A stretch of DNA of 64,000 nucleotides, taken from NCBI GenBank assembly GCA_030913685.1, contig CP133187.1:2484001-2548000 (forward strand). The letters are read 5' to 3'. Under the pieces are notes generated by a model that did no database searches, was not told the DNA's origin, and saw only the letters and a list, made by a program, of their open reading frames with translations. Source of the stretch: Oscillospiraceae bacterium MB24-C1 (lineage in GTDB: Bacteria > Bacillota > Clostridia > Oscillospirales > Ruminococcaceae). A program made the position numbers and the translations under genes. Numbering within the stretch: the first letter of the stretch is position 1; each line of letters opens with the position of its first letter. Positions 10,316 to 20,382 of the stretch are shown here, piece by piece.

Positions 10316-11122
10316 ATGTTTACGAATTTTGCATTGCCTGAAATAGAAGTTGGTGCCATCACCACAGGCAAGCTGCTGCCGACGTTTTTGGTGCTGCTAC
10401 TTTGTCTGGTGGGCATAAAGGTGCTAATGCGGCTGTTCTCCCGGGCGCTGGCCAAATCAAAGGTGGATAAAACCTTGCACACCTTTTTGCACTCGGCGGT
10501 GCATATTCTACTTTATTTGCTTACAGGGCTCATAGTAGCGGATCAGCTGGAGATTCCGATCACGTCACTGATCGCGGCATTGAGCGTCGCCGGTTTGGCG
10601 ATTTCGCTGGCGGTACAGGGTGCGCTTTCAAACGTAGCGGGTGGCATCATGATTCTGCTGACCAAGCCGTTTGTGGTTGGCGATTATGTCGAGGCGGGCG
10701 AAATTTCGGGTACAGTGGATGAAATTGGCCTGAGCTACACCAAATTTATGATGCCGGACAACAAGACGGTGTTTGTACCCAATAGTGATATTTCCGCCGC
10801 CAAAATTATCAATTATACCAACGCAGCGCAGCGTCGGTTGGAAATTAAGGTCACTGCCTCTTACGATAGCCCAACCGAAAGCGTCAAAAAGGCGCTGTTT
10901 GCAGCGGCGGCCCGCCATGAAGAGATTTGTGCTGACCCGCCTGTGTTTGCCAACATTTCAGACTATAAGGATTCCTGCATCGAGTATATACTGCGTGCCT
11001 GGGTGCCGACAGACGACTATTGGACCATTTATTTTGCGCTTATGGAAGAAATCCGCGAGGAGTTCGAAAAGGGCGCGGTGGAAATGAGCTATCCACATAT
11101 GAATGTACATCTACAAAAATGA
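10316..11122 (+). CDS. MscS-family small-conductance mechanosensitive channel
   Basis: This 268-residue channel releases solutes under osmotic downshock. Three membrane segments lie in the first 105 residues. The pore-lining third helix is marked by ALSVAGLAISLAVQGAL, followed by SNVAGGIMIL and the beta domain with GDYVEAGEISGTV and VPNSDI. It has normal length for a simple MscS. The ATG at 10316 follows GAGGTGATTTTA. A strong terminator follows at 11150. It is probably transcribed alone. Confidence 0.93.
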   Translation: MFTNFALPEIEVGAITTGKLLPTFLVLLLCLVGIKVLMRLFSRALAKSKVDKTLHTFLHSAVHILLYLLTGLIVADQLEIPITSLIAALSVAGLAISLAVQGALSNVAGGIMILLTKPFVVGDYVEAGEISGTVDEIGLSYTKFMMPDNKTVFVPNSDISAAKIINYTNAAQRRLEIKVTASYDSPTESVKKALFAAAARHEEICADPPVFANISDYKDSCIEYILRAWVPTDDYWTIYFALMEEIREEFEKGAVEMSYPHMNVHLQK

Positions 11123-11149
11123 CGGTTTTATGATGAGATAATGCAAAAA

Positions 11150-11180
11150 GCGGGGGCGAAAAGCCTCCGCCTTTTATTTT
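11150..11180 (+). terminator. Rho-independent terminator after the MscS gene
   Basis: GCGGGGGC pairs with GCCTCCGC across a GAAAA loop, followed by CTTTTATTTT. Confidence 0.85.
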
Positions 11181-11347
11181 GATGACCAATCACGCAAGAG
11201 GTTACTTAAAAGCTTGAAAAATGGCGTTATTAACAACCTTTTAAAACCGGTCTTTCAAAAGATAAAATTTGATCTGCTGTTTAATGACATATAGTGGTAA
11301 CAAGTTCATGAAGCTTACACAAAGATTACCATAATGTGTTAATTCTG

Positions 11348-11376
11348 TTGAAATATGAGAACCTGTTTGCTATACT
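11348..11376 (+). promoter_or_regulatory. Sigma-A promoter of the GGDEF gene
   Basis: TTGAAA and TATACT are separated by exactly 17 bases, about 55 bases before the start codon at 11432. The remainder of the 309-base gap (11123-11431) is A+T rich, and I see nothing else in it besides the terminator. Confidence 0.75.
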
Positions 11377-11431
11377 TTATATCGTGCAGTAATATCAGCG
11401 ACGACCATCCTGCATTGGGAGATGGGACACC

Positions 11432-13090
11432 ATGAAGCATTCCGCGCTGCAAAAGTTCAATTATATCCTACTGTGCTTGCTGGCGGCGAGCTTTGTAATT
11501 GTGCTTATGGGCGTGGTTCAAAGCGGGAGCCGGCTTTTTTACAGTGATGTATCCGGCACTCAAAAATTGCTGGATGGATGGCAGATTGTGACGGGCGGTG
11601 CTGCGCCCCAACCAGTCTTGTTGTCACAAAGTTATGAGGCTGCCGACGGCGTGACGCTTGTGACCTATCTCGATGAAGTAGGCATCCAGCAGGGGCTGGT
11701 GAACTTAGTACATTTTAAAACCACCCCGGGCTATATGACGGTTCGCATTGGCGACAGAACCATTTATGACTGTTCCAATACAGCGGTCGGGCTTTTGGCA
11801 GCGGCCGATATTGAACGCGATCATTATATTCCCATAGCGGCTGACGATTTTGGCCAGCCCCTGAGCATGACGCTGCTGCCTCAGCGCGGTTGCGGCACGG
11901 TGGCGGTTGATTCGGCACTGTTGACCACCAAGGCCGGGGTGCTGATGGCGGCAACTTTAGATAACCTTTGGAGCATCTGCCTCGATTTTGCCATTATGGT
12001 CGTGGGGCTGATGATGGTGCTGGCCTATTTTGTCATGCTGCGCCATGCACATCACCCTGCCATGCTGTGGTTGGGGATGTTTTTAGGTTGCTATTCCATT
12101 TGGAACAATGCTTATTCCAACGTTCTGATGGCGCTGTTTGCCGACCAGGGGCTTTGCAATATGCTGCTGTATGTTCTGGTTGGTATGATGGGCGTAATGT
12201 GGCTGTTGTTCATATTTTTCCTGAATAAAAAGCGACATGTTCGGATTTTTAATTTTATGATATTGCTGGTTTTGCTCAATTCGGTGGTCACCTTGTTGAG
12301 TTCCGTGTTTTTACCGGCTGCCACAAGCAGCAATTTTTTGCTGTTGGATATTACGGTGTTGCTCGCTGCTTTTTTTAGCCTGGGTTTGCTGTTGGCCGAC
12401 TATTACCGATATCAGGATATTGGCTCCCATGTGGCGCTTGGTATGGCTGGCGCAGCGGGCTGTGCTATAATCGGATTATTCAATACTTTTTTCGGCGAAG
12501 GTTTTTACTGTAATTTTGTATTTAACCTCGGTATTTTGTTTTTTACCGTTTGCTTTACTGTTGGGCTGGTGGTCAGCGGCATTGATACGCTGGTGCTTAA
12601 AAGTAGAATGCATACGCTGGAGCTAGCGGCCTATCGAGATCAGCTGACCGGGTGTGAGAACCGCCGCGCCTTCGACCAAAAACTTGAAACCTATCGTAAG
12701 GGGGATCGCGCCGACGCGCTCGAGGGTCTGGCGATGGCGATGTTCGATTCCAATAATCTGAAAATTGTCAACGATACTTACGGACACGCGCGGGGCGACC
12801 GCCTGATTATTGATACCGTCGATGCATTGCGGCACTATTTAGGCGATTTCGGCACCATTTATCGTATTGGTGGTGACGAGTTTGTGGTGGTTTGTGACAA
12901 TACCGACCGCCGCGCACTGGGGGTAGCGCTCGAGTCCTTTGACCGAGAGGTCAATGCAAAGGGAGAAGCGGGCATTGACGTCTCGTGGGGCATCGCTTAT
13001 TATAAGCCGGAGATAGACCCCGACCCCGACAGCGTGCTGATGCGTGCAGAACACCGGATGTATGAATATAAGAAGGGGTGCAAGCTGTGA
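11432..13090 (+). CDS. Membrane-bound diguanylate cyclase (GGDEF)
   Basis: This 552-residue protein makes cyclic di-GMP. A signal/anchor helix lies at about residues 10-30, then an extracytoplasmic domain of about 130 residues. Seven hydrophobic segments between about 175 and 390 resemble a 7TM-DISM arrangement. The C-terminal GGDEF domain has an intact GGDEF at residues 480-484 (YRIGGDEFVVV) and the upstream DSNNLKIVNDTYGH substrate loop. I see no RxxD inhibitory site just before the active site, so product feedback may be absent. No EAL or HD-GYP partner lies nearby. The start follows GGGAGATGGGACACC. Confidence 0.92.
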   Translation: MKHSALQKFNYILLCLLAASFVIVLMGVVQSGSRLFYSDVSGTQKLLDGWQIVTGGAAPQPVLLSQSYEAADGVTLVTYLDEVGIQQGLVNLVHFKTTPGYMTVRIGDRTIYDCSNTAVGLLAAADIERDHYIPIAADDFGQPLSMTLLPQRGCGTVAVDSALLTTKAGVLMAATLDNLWSICLDFAIMVVGLMMVLAYFVMLRHAHHPAMLWLGMFLGCYSIWNNAYSNVLMALFADQGLCNMLLYVLVGMMGVMWLLFIFFLNKKRHVRIFNFMILLVLLNSVVTLLSSVFLPAATSSNFLLLDITVLLAAFFSLGLLLADYYRYQDIGSHVALGMAGAAGCAIIGLFNTFFGEGFYCNFVFNLGILFFTVCFTVGLVVSGIDTLVLKSRMHTLELAAYRDQLTGCENRRAFDQKLETYRKGDRADALEGLAMAMFDSNNLKIVNDTYGHARGDRLIIDTVDALRHYLGDFGTIYRIGGDEFVVVCDNTDRRALGVALESFDREVNAKGEAGIDVSWGIAYYKPEIDPDPDSVLMRAEHRMYEYKKGCKL

Positions 13091-13499
13091 TGCGCCCTTT
13101 TTTGTTGCGTTGGGCAGGGGTTAAAGTGGGGTAAGCCGTGCAACCGCAGGCGCGCACGGCAAAACGCCTAACGTATGGGGCGTTTGGCTAGACCGCTCGC
13201 ATATATGTGCGAGCGGCTACTTGGCTCCACTTATCACAGTGGGCGACATGTATGCCCGCTGCGGCTCCATCAATACCCCACAAGCTATAAAAAGCTTGAT
13301 CAAAATTTTATTTGAGAAAGCTTTATCCGTTCGTCCAACGTTATGACTTTTCTTGCGTGCCAAAATGGTGTACAATAGAAAAAATAAGGGACGACGGGGT
13401 GGGAACACAAGTGGCGCGCGGTCGCCATATGACCACCGAACCTTTGCCCGCTGTTTTGAGCGGATAAAGCTAGATTCCATGTCACGAAGGAGAAATTGA
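13091..13499. repeat. Gene-free region with a dispersed repeat and hairpins
   Basis: Positions about 13196-13214 form a hairpin (GCTCGCATA/TATGTGCGAGC). Positions 13200-13305, with the core TCCACTTATCACAGTGGGCG and a terminal AAGCT...AAAAAGCTTGATC hairpin, match 25421-25530. A plausible promoter for the next gene (CTTTTC, 18 bases, TACAAT near 13371) lies at the right side. No gene was found. Confidence 0.55.
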
Positions 13500-15923
13500 A
13501 TGCTGGAGAAGGCACAGGCCGATCGATATCTGGCGCTAAGACGCGCACTGATTGAGAAACGATTTTCTAAGATGAACGACATGCAGCGCGCTGCGGTGTT
13601 GACCACCGAGGGGCCGCTGCTTATTTTAGCGGGTGCGGGTAGCGGAAAAACCACTGTTCTGATCAACCGTATCGCGAACCTTTTGCTGTTCGGCAGGGGG
13701 TATAACAGCGGCAACGTGCCGTTTTACGTGGATGAGGCGGCGCTGGGCTGGCTGGAACAGGCCGCACGCGGCGAGGTTTCGGACGACAGCAGGCTCTCGC
13801 GCTTTTTGGCCGACAGCCCGCCCCGCCCATGGGAGATTATGGCGATCACCTTTACAAACAAGGCGGCGGCCGAGCTTAAAAGCCGCCTTTCCGCCATGCT
13901 GGGTGAGGAGATTGGCGGTCAGGTGCATGCCTCGACCTTCCATTCCACCTGTGTACGCATGCTGCGCGCCGACATCGACCGGCTGGGCTACCGCAGTGGC
14001 TTTGCCATTTACGATTCAGATGATTCACAGAAGGTCGTCAAGGACATCATCAAGGCGCAAAACCTAGACGACAAGCAGTTTCCGGCACGCAGTGTGCTTT
14101 CAAAAATCGGCGAGTTTAAGGATATGCTCGAAACGCCCGCTCAGACGATGAGAAGGGCCGAGGCCGCCAGCGACTTCCGCCTGAAAAAGCTGGCGAAGCT
14201 TTATGACGCGTATCAAAAGCGCCTGTTTGAGGCGAATGCGCTGGATTTTGACGATATCATTACGTTGACGGTACGACTGTTTAGTGAGCATCCCGACGTG
14301 CTGGAAAAATATCAGCGCCGCTACCGCTATGTGATGGTGGACGAATATCAGGACACCAACCGCTCACAGTATAAACTGGTTTCGCAGCTGGCGGGGGGCA
14401 GCAACAACCTGTGCGTCGTCGGCGATGATGACCAGAGCATCTACCGCTTCCGTGGCGCGACGATTGAGAACATCCTCTCGTTTGAGCAGCAGTACGAGGG
14501 CGCGAGGGTTATCCGCTTAGAGCAAAACTATCGCTCGACCCAGAACATCCTGACCGCTGCCAACGAAGTTATTGCCAAAAACACCGCCCGCAAGGGCAAA
14601 ACGCTGTGGACTGCCGCAGGCGACGGCGACAAGCTGGTGGTTTACACCGCCTATGACGAGCGGGATGAAGCCGCTGCCATCGCCGATATCATCAACCGCG
14701 AGCATGACAAGGGGGGACGCAGCTATTCCGATTGCGCTGTGCTTTACCGCATGAACGCCCAGTCGCAGACGGTGGAATCGGCGCTTGTTTCGGCGGGCAT
14801 CCCCTATAAGGTTGTGGGTGGCACCCGCTTCTTCGACCGCAAGGAGATCCGCGACATGGTCGCCTATTTAAGCGTGCTGCACAACCCCGCCGACACGCTG
14901 CGCCTGATGCGCATCATCAACGAACCAAAGCGCGGCATCGGCGACGCGACGGTCACCTCGGCGCAGGAGATTGCCGACGTGCTGGGCGTGGGGCTGTTCG
15001 AGGTGCTGCAAAACGCTGAAGAATACGCGCCCTTGCAACGCAAATCGAAACCCCTGATGCAGTTCGCGGCCATGATGTCCGGCCTGATGGAATCTGCTGG
15101 GCTGCTGCCGCTCGATGAGCTTTTGGATGAGCTGCTGGAGGAGACCGGCTACCGCGCCATGCTGCTGGCTGAGGGCGTTCAGGGTCAGACCCGCTTAGAG
15201 AACATTGAGGAACTTAAAACGACTATGAAGCGCTATGAGTCTGAGACCGAGGAGCCGTCGCTGGGCGGATTTCTCGAGGAGGTGGCGCTTTACACCGATC
15301 TGGACAGCTACGACGCCGACACCGATTCGGTGACGCTGATGACCATGCATGCCGCAAAGGGTTTGGAGTTCCCGGTGGTGTTCCTGCCCGGAATGGAGGA
15401 GGGGTTGTTCCCTTCGACCCGGTCGTTTGCCGACCCCGAACAGCTCGAGGAAGAGCGGCGTTTAGCCTATGTGGGCATCACCCGCGCCAAAGAGAAGCTG
15501 GTGATGTTATGCACAAAGCGGCGCATGCTGTTCGGCCAGACGCTTTATGGCCGTGAATCGCGGTTTTTGTGCGACATCGCCCCCGGGCTGGTTTCTCGTG
15601 AAGGCAGAAAGCCCGCCCCCACTGCCCAAAGCGCCAGAACGCCTGAGCCGGTATCGTTTGGCGCATTCGGCAAGACCGCCGCGCAGGCTGCTGCTGAATC
15701 GGCACGCGCTGGCACCGGATTTGGAGCAGCGCCCAAGCCCGCGCCCGCCGAAAAGGCCGGGTTTGATCTGGCGAAGGGCGACCGTGTTATGCACCGCGTG
15801 TTTGGTGGCGGCACCGTCATTTCGGTTACGCCAATGGGCGGCGACCATATGCTTGAAGTGCGGTTTGACAAAGTGGGAGTCAAGAAGATTATGGCTGCCT
15901 TTGCCCGGCTGCAAAAGCTTTAA
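13500..15923 (+). CDS. pcrA: PcrA/UvrD-type 3'-to-5' DNA helicase
   Basis: This 807-residue superfamily 1A helicase acts in excision repair and in clearing recombinases and transcription conflicts. It shows a Q motif (NDMQRAAV), Walker A GAGSGKTT at residues 45-52, motif Ia (ITFTNKAA), Walker B (VMVDEYQDTN), motif III (GDDDQSIYRFRGA), motif IV (LEQNYRST), motif V (TMHAAKGLEFP) and motif VI (AYVGITRAKEKL). About 40 extra residues sit between Walker A and motif Ia. The C-terminal tail after about 720 is Pro/Ala-rich and ends in the Tudor-like domain (GDRVMHRVFGGGTV) that binds RNA polymerase in PcrA proteins. GAAGGAG precedes the start. Confidence 0.95.
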   Translation: MLEKAQADRYLALRRALIEKRFSKMNDMQRAAVLTTEGPLLILAGAGSGKTTVLINRIANLLLFGRGYNSGNVPFYVDEAALGWLEQAARGEVSDDSRLSRFLADSPPRPWEIMAITFTNKAAAELKSRLSAMLGEEIGGQVHASTFHSTCVRMLRADIDRLGYRSGFAIYDSDDSQKVVKDIIKAQNLDDKQFPARSVLSKIGEFKDMLETPAQTMRRAEAASDFRLKKLAKLYDAYQKRLFEANALDFDDIITLTVRLFSEHPDVLEKYQRRYRYVMVDEYQDTNRSQYKLVSQLAGGSNNLCVVGDDDQSIYRFRGATIENILSFEQQYEGARVIRLEQNYRSTQNILTAANEVIAKNTARKGKTLWTAAGDGDKLVVYTAYDERDEAAAIADIINREHDKGGRSYSDCAVLYRMNAQSQTVESALVSAGIPYKVVGGTRFFDRKEIRDMVAYLSVLHNPADTLRLMRIINEPKRGIGDATVTSAQEIADVLGVGLFEVLQNAEEYAPLQRKSKPLMQFAAMMSGLMESAGLLPLDELLDELLEETGYRAMLLAEGVQGQTRLENIEELKTTMKRYESETEEPSLGGFLEEVALYTDLDSYDADTDSVTLMTMHAAKGLEFPVVFLPGMEEGLFPSTRSFADPEQLEEERRLAYVGITRAKEKLVMLCTKRRMLFGQTLYGRESRFLCDIAPGLVSREGRKPAPTAQSARTPEPVSFGAFGKTAAQAAAESARAGTGFGAAPKPAPAEKAGFDLAKGDRVMHRVFGGGTVISVTPMGGDHMLEVRFDKVGVKKIMAAFARLQKL

Positions 15924-15944
15924 CAGTATACTATACATTATTAT

Positions 15945-15990
15945 AAAGCGCCCGTCCCTGCCGTTTTTGGTGGGGTGGGGCGCTTTTGTT
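15945..15990 (+). terminator. Terminator after pcrA
   Basis: AAAGCGCCC pairs with GGGGCGCTTT across a G+C-rich loop and ends in TTTTGTTT. Confidence 0.75.
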
Positions 15991-16053
15991 TAGAACATTA
16001 AGACAAACAAAAAACTATGATAAAGGGGAGAGGGGCGTGCCGCGGTGCGATTG

Positions 16054-16082
16054 TTGAAAAATCTGGAAGGCTATGTTATGCT
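16054..16082 (+). promoter_or_regulatory. Sigma-A promoter of the small membrane protein gene
   Basis: TTGAAA and TATGCT are separated by 17 bases, about 20 bases before the start codon at 16102. Confidence 0.65.
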
Positions 16083-16101
16083 AATAACGAGGTGAAGCCA
16101 A

Positions 16102-16416
16102 ATGAAAATGAAAAGCGTGAGAGAAGTTCTAGGAGACGCCGCCATGATGATTGGTGGGTTGGTTTTTGCTGTACATATGGCGAAGGCTTTGTTGGCGAAA
16201 TATAATCTAACGCTTTTTGACCTTTGGAAGACGCTTTTAAAAATGCCCAGCGACCTTTGGAATTCGGGCGACAGCGCCTTTTGCGCGTTGGGCCTGATGG
16301 TCACCGGCTTGGGTCTTGCTATGGCGGGCTTGGCGTTTCTTCAAATCTTCTTGGAAGATCGAGGCTTTATCTTAAAATCCCTATTCAAAAAAATGGAAGT
16401 TAAAAAGACGAGTTGA
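16102..16416 (+). CDS. Small two-helix membrane protein, unknown
   Basis: A 104-residue protein not recognised by family. Two hydrophobic segments (about residues 10-30 and 59-84) are joined by a short loop, and a basic tail (KKMEVKKTS) would face the cytoplasm. GAGGTGAAGCCAA lies just upstream, and a good promoter lies 20 bases before the start, so it is probably a genuine single-gene unit. It sits between pcrA and a long non-coding gap, which gives no functional hint. Confidence 0.6.
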   Translation: MKMKSVREVLGDAAMMIGGLVFAVHMAKALLAKYNLTLFDLWKTLLKMPSDLWNSGDSAFCALGLMVTGLGLAMAGLAFLQIFLEDRGFILKSLFKKMEVKKTS

Positions 16417-16907
16417 TGTGTGTTTACACCTTTTTGGGATGCTGGAGGCAGGGGAAATAGCTATCACACCAAAGCCAGCTGGAGGCATCGGCTTTCAGAT
16501 TGTTGGCATGTAAAATATAGTGCCACATCATTTGGTTTGGCGGGGCTGCTGTCAGGGCACCCAAAACAAGAATAATCCGGAGTAGTCTGCCTATTTTTAG
16601 GGCGCTGCTCCGGAACTTTTATTTTAATTGGCTTTTTTCTGCCGGTGCCAGCCGCGCGACCTATTCGATGCTGTCATTTGCGATTCTTCGGCATAATATA
16701 ATTAATAGCGCAGAGCATTATGGCTCGCGTTGGTATGACTTTTACTAAAGCGTTTTGTGGCGGCGTATTGCGGTTAGAGAATCCCTTGAAAACGTGCAAT
16801 ATTCTTTGGCTGTGACGTCAATTGTACAGCGGCCAAACGTCACAAAAAAGCGTTTAACTCATACTATGTAGTGAGTACAATCTGATATATCGAACAGGAG
16901 GATTTGT
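16417..16907. other. Gene-free region with one terminator
   Basis: Positions about 16575-16628 form a terminator-like hairpin (CCGGAGTAG with CTGCTCCGG, then ACTTTTATTTT). The remaining sequence shows no convincing frame, repeat or tRNA. The promoter of the 16908 gene must lie in the last 100 bases, but no clear -35 could be picked. Confidence 0.5.
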
Positions 16908-17702
16908 ATGGCAACAAGAAACGCCAACGACAACCTTGCCGGACGCGCGGCAAATGTCTTTCGTGAGGCTGTTTGCATCGATACACGAAGGATTTATGAC
17001 GCAGTGTCCGATAAGGATTGTATCCGGGACCTACAGGTGATTTTCACCGACGAGGGCCAGGAGCTGATTGATTCGGCAGGACTGATCAAAACCCGCTGCT
17101 GTGAAGTAATGGGCGTCTATTTTGAGGTGGCGCCGCTCGCGTTCAACAAGGGCTTTTTCTCGGTGGATATGACTTTCTTCTTCAAGATTGTCTGCACCGT
17201 CTGCAATGGGCCCACCACCACCCCGGTGCTGGTTGAAGGCTGCGGCATCTTCTGCAAAAAGGTGATTCTGTTCGGCAGCGAGGCGGGTGTGAGAACCTTC
17301 TCGACCGTCGAGGAGCTGACGGATACCGACAACTGCACGCCAATTGTCAATGTTCAGGTGCTTGATCCCATGATTCTGGCGAGCCACATCTGCGAAGAGC
17401 CCGGGCAAGGCGCCCCCGCCTTCCCATCCCCAATCCCAAGCGAAATCGCCGAAAAGTTTGAGGGCAGTTTTGCCTGTGTGCAGCCGGTGCGCACCCTCTA
17501 TGTGACCCTTGGTATGTTCTCTATTGTGCAGCTGATGCGCCAGGTTCAGGTGATGATTCCGGTTTATGACTTTTGTGTGCCCAAGAGCGAGTCTGATACA
17601 CAAGTGGTGAACAGCGACCCGTGTGAAATTTTCAGCAAGGTTGAATTCCCGTCCGACGACTTTTTCCCGCCAAAGCTTTCCGATATGAATAACTGCGATT
17701 AG
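16908..17702 (+). CDS. Cys-rich protein of unknown function, possibly spore surface
   Basis: This 264-residue soluble protein has no signal peptide and 15 or more cysteines spread through it. The N-terminal part holds CIDTRRIYDAVSDKDCIRD, a pattern I associate with clostridial proteins of unknown role. The middle has several CxxC-like pairs (CTVCNG, GCGIFC). No enzyme motif is visible. The ATG follows ACAGGAGGATTTGT, an excellent site, and a strong terminator follows at 17769, so it is a single-gene unit. The cysteine content and lack of a signal would fit a cross-linked spore coat or exosporium protein, but this is inference only. Confidence 0.6.
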   Translation: MATRNANDNLAGRAANVFREAVCIDTRRIYDAVSDKDCIRDLQVIFTDEGQELIDSAGLIKTRCCEVMGVYFEVAPLAFNKGFFSVDMTFFFKIVCTVCNGPTTTPVLVEGCGIFCKKVILFGSEAGVRTFSTVEELTDTDNCTPIVNVQVLDPMILASHICEEPGQGAPAFPSPIPSEIAEKFEGSFACVQPVRTLYVTLGMFSIVQLMRQVQVMIPVYDFCVPKSESDTQVVNSDPCEIFSKVEFPSDDFFPPKLSDMNNCD

Positions 17703-17768
17703 ACACAGGACATAGCAGGACGTAAAAAAGGCGGTGCTCAAAGCTGGGGCGAAAACGCATCATTTTTA

Positions 17769-17803
17769 ACAAAGCGGGCAATTTTGCCCGCTTTGTCGTT
17801 TGC
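17769..17803 (+). terminator. Terminator after the Cys-rich gene
   Basis: A long perfect stem, ACAAAGCGGGCAA with TTGCCCGCTTTGT, is followed by CGTTT. The U-run is short but the stem is very strong. Confidence 0.75.
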
Positions 17804-17943
17804 GGGGGGCGCTATGGTGCAAGGTCGTTTCGACCCAAAAGCAGGGGGGCGGACAGGCCGCTTATGGTGGCAGTAATCCCTTTTATGCGGGTAGCGGAGG
17901 TACACCGTACAAAGTAATGAAAATCCAGCCGTTAAATAAAAGA

Positions 17944-18016
17944 AGAAGCATCCTTGGCTGGTGCGCAGAGGTAGGAGAAAAATCTCGCCTCAACGGTTCG
18001 CTCATCAGATGCTTCT
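17944..18016 (-). ncRNA. Nested hairpin structure downstream of the chemotaxis receptor
   Basis: The outer arms AGAAGCATC (17944-17952) and GATGCTTCT (18008-18016) pair perfectly. Inside, GAGGTAGGAGA/TCTCGCCTC (about 17969-17994) forms a second hairpin with an A-rich loop. Read on the minus strand it lies about 45 bases after the receptor stop and is followed by TCTTTTATTT, so it may be the receptor's terminator. The 55-base structured interior is longer than a simple terminator needs. The rest of the 17804-18060 gap shows nothing. Confidence 0.4.
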
Positions 18017-18060
18017 AGTTCTACTGCATTACAGGACCCAGTGCGTCAATAAATTGAAAA

Positions 18061-20109
18061 CTAGTATTTGCTATTGACACTTATATCTTCGTAATCTTCT
18101 TGCTCAACATAATCATTTAAATAATGATCGGTTTTATTCTCTAATTTGAATTGACCAACAAGTTCTTTCATGGTTTGGGCTTGTCCGGACAGTTCTTCGC
18201 TTGCCGCGGCACTTTCTTCGGCTGTTGCTGAGTTTGTTTGTACGACCGAAGAAATTTGATCGACGCCCAGCGTTACCTGATTAATTGCATTTGACTGTTG
18301 TTTTGAAGCTTGCGAAATTTGCGCCACTGTCTCCGAAACAGCCTTCATATTTTCTACAACATCGAGAAGAGATTTGGCGGTTGCATTCGCAATTTTTGTG
18401 CCGCTTTCTACTTGATCTATAGAATTTTCAATTAACGCTGTGGTGTTCTTTGCCGCTTCAGCACTTTTGCTTGCCAGATTTCTAACTTCATCCGCAACAA
18501 CCGCAAAGCCTTTGCCTGCAGAACCGGCCCTTGCCGCTTCTACCGCTGCATTCAGTGCAAGAATATTAGTCTGGAAAGCGATGTCTTCAATGGTTTTAAT
18601 AATTTTTCCGATTTCGCTGGATGAATCATTAATCTGAGACATTGCATTTAACATCTCAGCCATATGTTTATTACTTACTTCTATTTCAGCTCTTACCTGC
18701 TTTACATTTTCATTTGCATTAGCAGCATTAGTCGAGTTTTTATTTACCTGATCGGATATTTCAGTAATTGTTGCAGAAAGCTCCTGGATGGAGCTGGCTT
18801 GTTCGGTTGCACCCTGCGCTAAAGCCTGTGCGCTGGTGGATACTTGCGCAGAACCGCTTGAAACCTGATCTGAGGCTTGATTAATATCTGACAAGACAGA
18901 ATTAAGTGACTCTGTGATGGTGACCAGAGACTCTTTGATGGGGGCAAAGTCGCCCTCGAAATCCCCTTGAATCTGCACAAGCATATTACCCTGCGAAATC
19001 TCATTTAAGGTATCGGTAATGTCTGTAATGTAATTTCTTAACGACAGGACTGTTTTATTAAGTGAAGAGGCCAAAATGCCGGTTTCATCCTTGGCGTTTA
19101 CTTTCACGGTGTCGGTTTTTAAATCGCCGTCCGCTAAAAGCTCCAATCTGCGGCAAACAAGAGCGATGGGGTTCGCGATGGTATTCGCGATCAGCAATGC
19201 AAAGATAATTCCCAAGATAATGCACAATAAAGAAGATATACCAAGGCCGGCAATGGTATACCAAATAGTCGCCGTCATTTCAGAAATGGGCGCCACAACG
19301 CCATAGGACAACCCATCGGTATCATTAATAGGTGCATAGTAGCAAATTCTGTCCCCTGTTGCATACGCATAAGTTTCTACGTCGCTTTTGCCCGCAATCA
19401 TGTTTTTGTAAACCACCGCAGCGGTAGCAAAGGAGGGGTCGGTGTTTGCTTTCTCAATGAAATTTGTTCTGTTATTGATTAGATCTGGGTTTTTGCTTGC
19501 TATCATGGCGCCTTCTTTGTCAAGCATAAACACATTTCCGGTTTTTCCGACCACAATGTTTCTTACAATGTCGGTGTAAAACTGAGGATCAAGGGTCGCC
19601 AATACTACGCCTGTATAGCGGTTGGAATTAGAAACTGGCGTACAGGCAATAATGCATAGCTCTCCATTAATATCATAAGTGGTTGGAGAAACGTAGGTTT
19701 CGCCCGCCTGTGCTTTTTTGAAATACTCCTGATCTAGAACACTCTTGCCGTTTAGATCAGCGTTGCTGCTGATAATCTTACCGTTTTTATCCACGATGCT
19801 TAAAGATTGATAGCCTAGTACTTCCTTTTGCCGATCAAGTGTACGCAGCACCTCCGACTCAGGCGTGCCAAATCTTCCAATTACATCTAACTTCGCTACC
19901 GACTGAATACCTAATTTTACATTATTTAAAGAACTAGAGATAGCTACTTCAGCAGTCTGTCCAATAGAGCGTAAATCACTTTCTACATTTTGAGTAATAC
20001 TCTTTTTGCTAGCAAAAATGCCAACAAATAGATTAAGAATTGCAGTTAAAAAAACGATTGCAGTGATACATACGATTAGTTTTGTCTTGAGAGATTTAAA
20101 CTTGTTCAT
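18061..20109 (-). CDS. Methyl-accepting chemotaxis receptor
   Basis: This 682-residue receptor senses a ligand outside the cell and controls CheA. A transmembrane helix lies at about residues 9-30, then a double-CACHE sensor domain (about 35-275, with [15 protein letters not shown]), a second helix (about 282-310), HAMP, and a long coiled-coil signalling domain with the conserved tip [18 protein letters not shown]. The tail ends in acidic residues rather than a CheR-binding pentapeptide. No che genes lie nearby, so it works with a distant array. Codon choice looks more A+T-rich than flanking genes. It borders the phage-derived block directly. Confidence 0.95.
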   Translation of the reverse strand: MNKFKSLKTKLIVCITAIVFLTAILNLFVGIFASKKSITQNVESDLRSIGQTAEVAISSSLNNVKLGIQSVAKLDVIGRFGTPESEVLRTLDRQKEVLGYQSLSIVDKNGKIISSNADLNGKSVLDQEYFKKAQAGETYVSPTTYDINGELCIIACTPVSNSNRYTGVVLATLDPQFYTDIVRNIVVGKTGNVFMLDKEGAMIASKNPDLINNRTNFIEKANTDPSFATAAVVYKNMIAGKSDVETYAYATGDRICYYAPINDTDGLSYGVVAPISEMTATIWYTIAGLGISSLLCIILGIIFALLIANTIANPIALVCRRLELLADGDLKTDTVKVNAKDETGILASSLNKTVLSLRNYITDITDTLNEISQGNMLVQIQGDFEGDFAPIKESLVTITESLNSVLSDINQASDQVSSGSAQVSTSAQALAQGATEQASSIQELSATITEISDQVNKNSTNAANANENVKQVRAEIEVSNKHMAEMLNAMSQINDSSSEIGKIIKTIEDIAFQTNILALNAAVEAARAGSAGKGFAVVADEVRNLASKSAEAAKNTTALIENSIDQVESGTKIANATAKSLLDVVENMKAVSETVAQISQASKQQSNAINQVTLGVDQISSVVQTNSATAEESAAASEELSGQAQTMKELVGQFKLENKTDHYLNDYVEQEDYEDISVNSKY

Positions 20110-20382
20110 ACTCTTCCCTTCTTTAAACCGTCAAATTAGTAAAGCAAATCGTAAATTTTTGCTAACTATTACATATTATAACATAATTTGCACAATTTTA
20201 AAGATAAAAACACATTTTTACAAAATGGCTTTATAGCCCGTCGGCATAAGACGGCAAGACAGTAAACGGCAGTAAGAAAGTTTTTATCAATTTTAGGGCA
20301 TTGCCAGCGCATCCTTATAGTAAAGATGCGTTGAGCAGTGCCCTTTTTTGCTTTTTTTAAGACGCGCTATGCCTACGGTTTT

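Noticed and set aside
17031-17741. Minus-strand 236-codon frame opposite the Cys-rich gene
   Set aside because: A His/Arg-rich shadow frame; the plus-strand gene has an ideal ribosome binding site, start and terminator.
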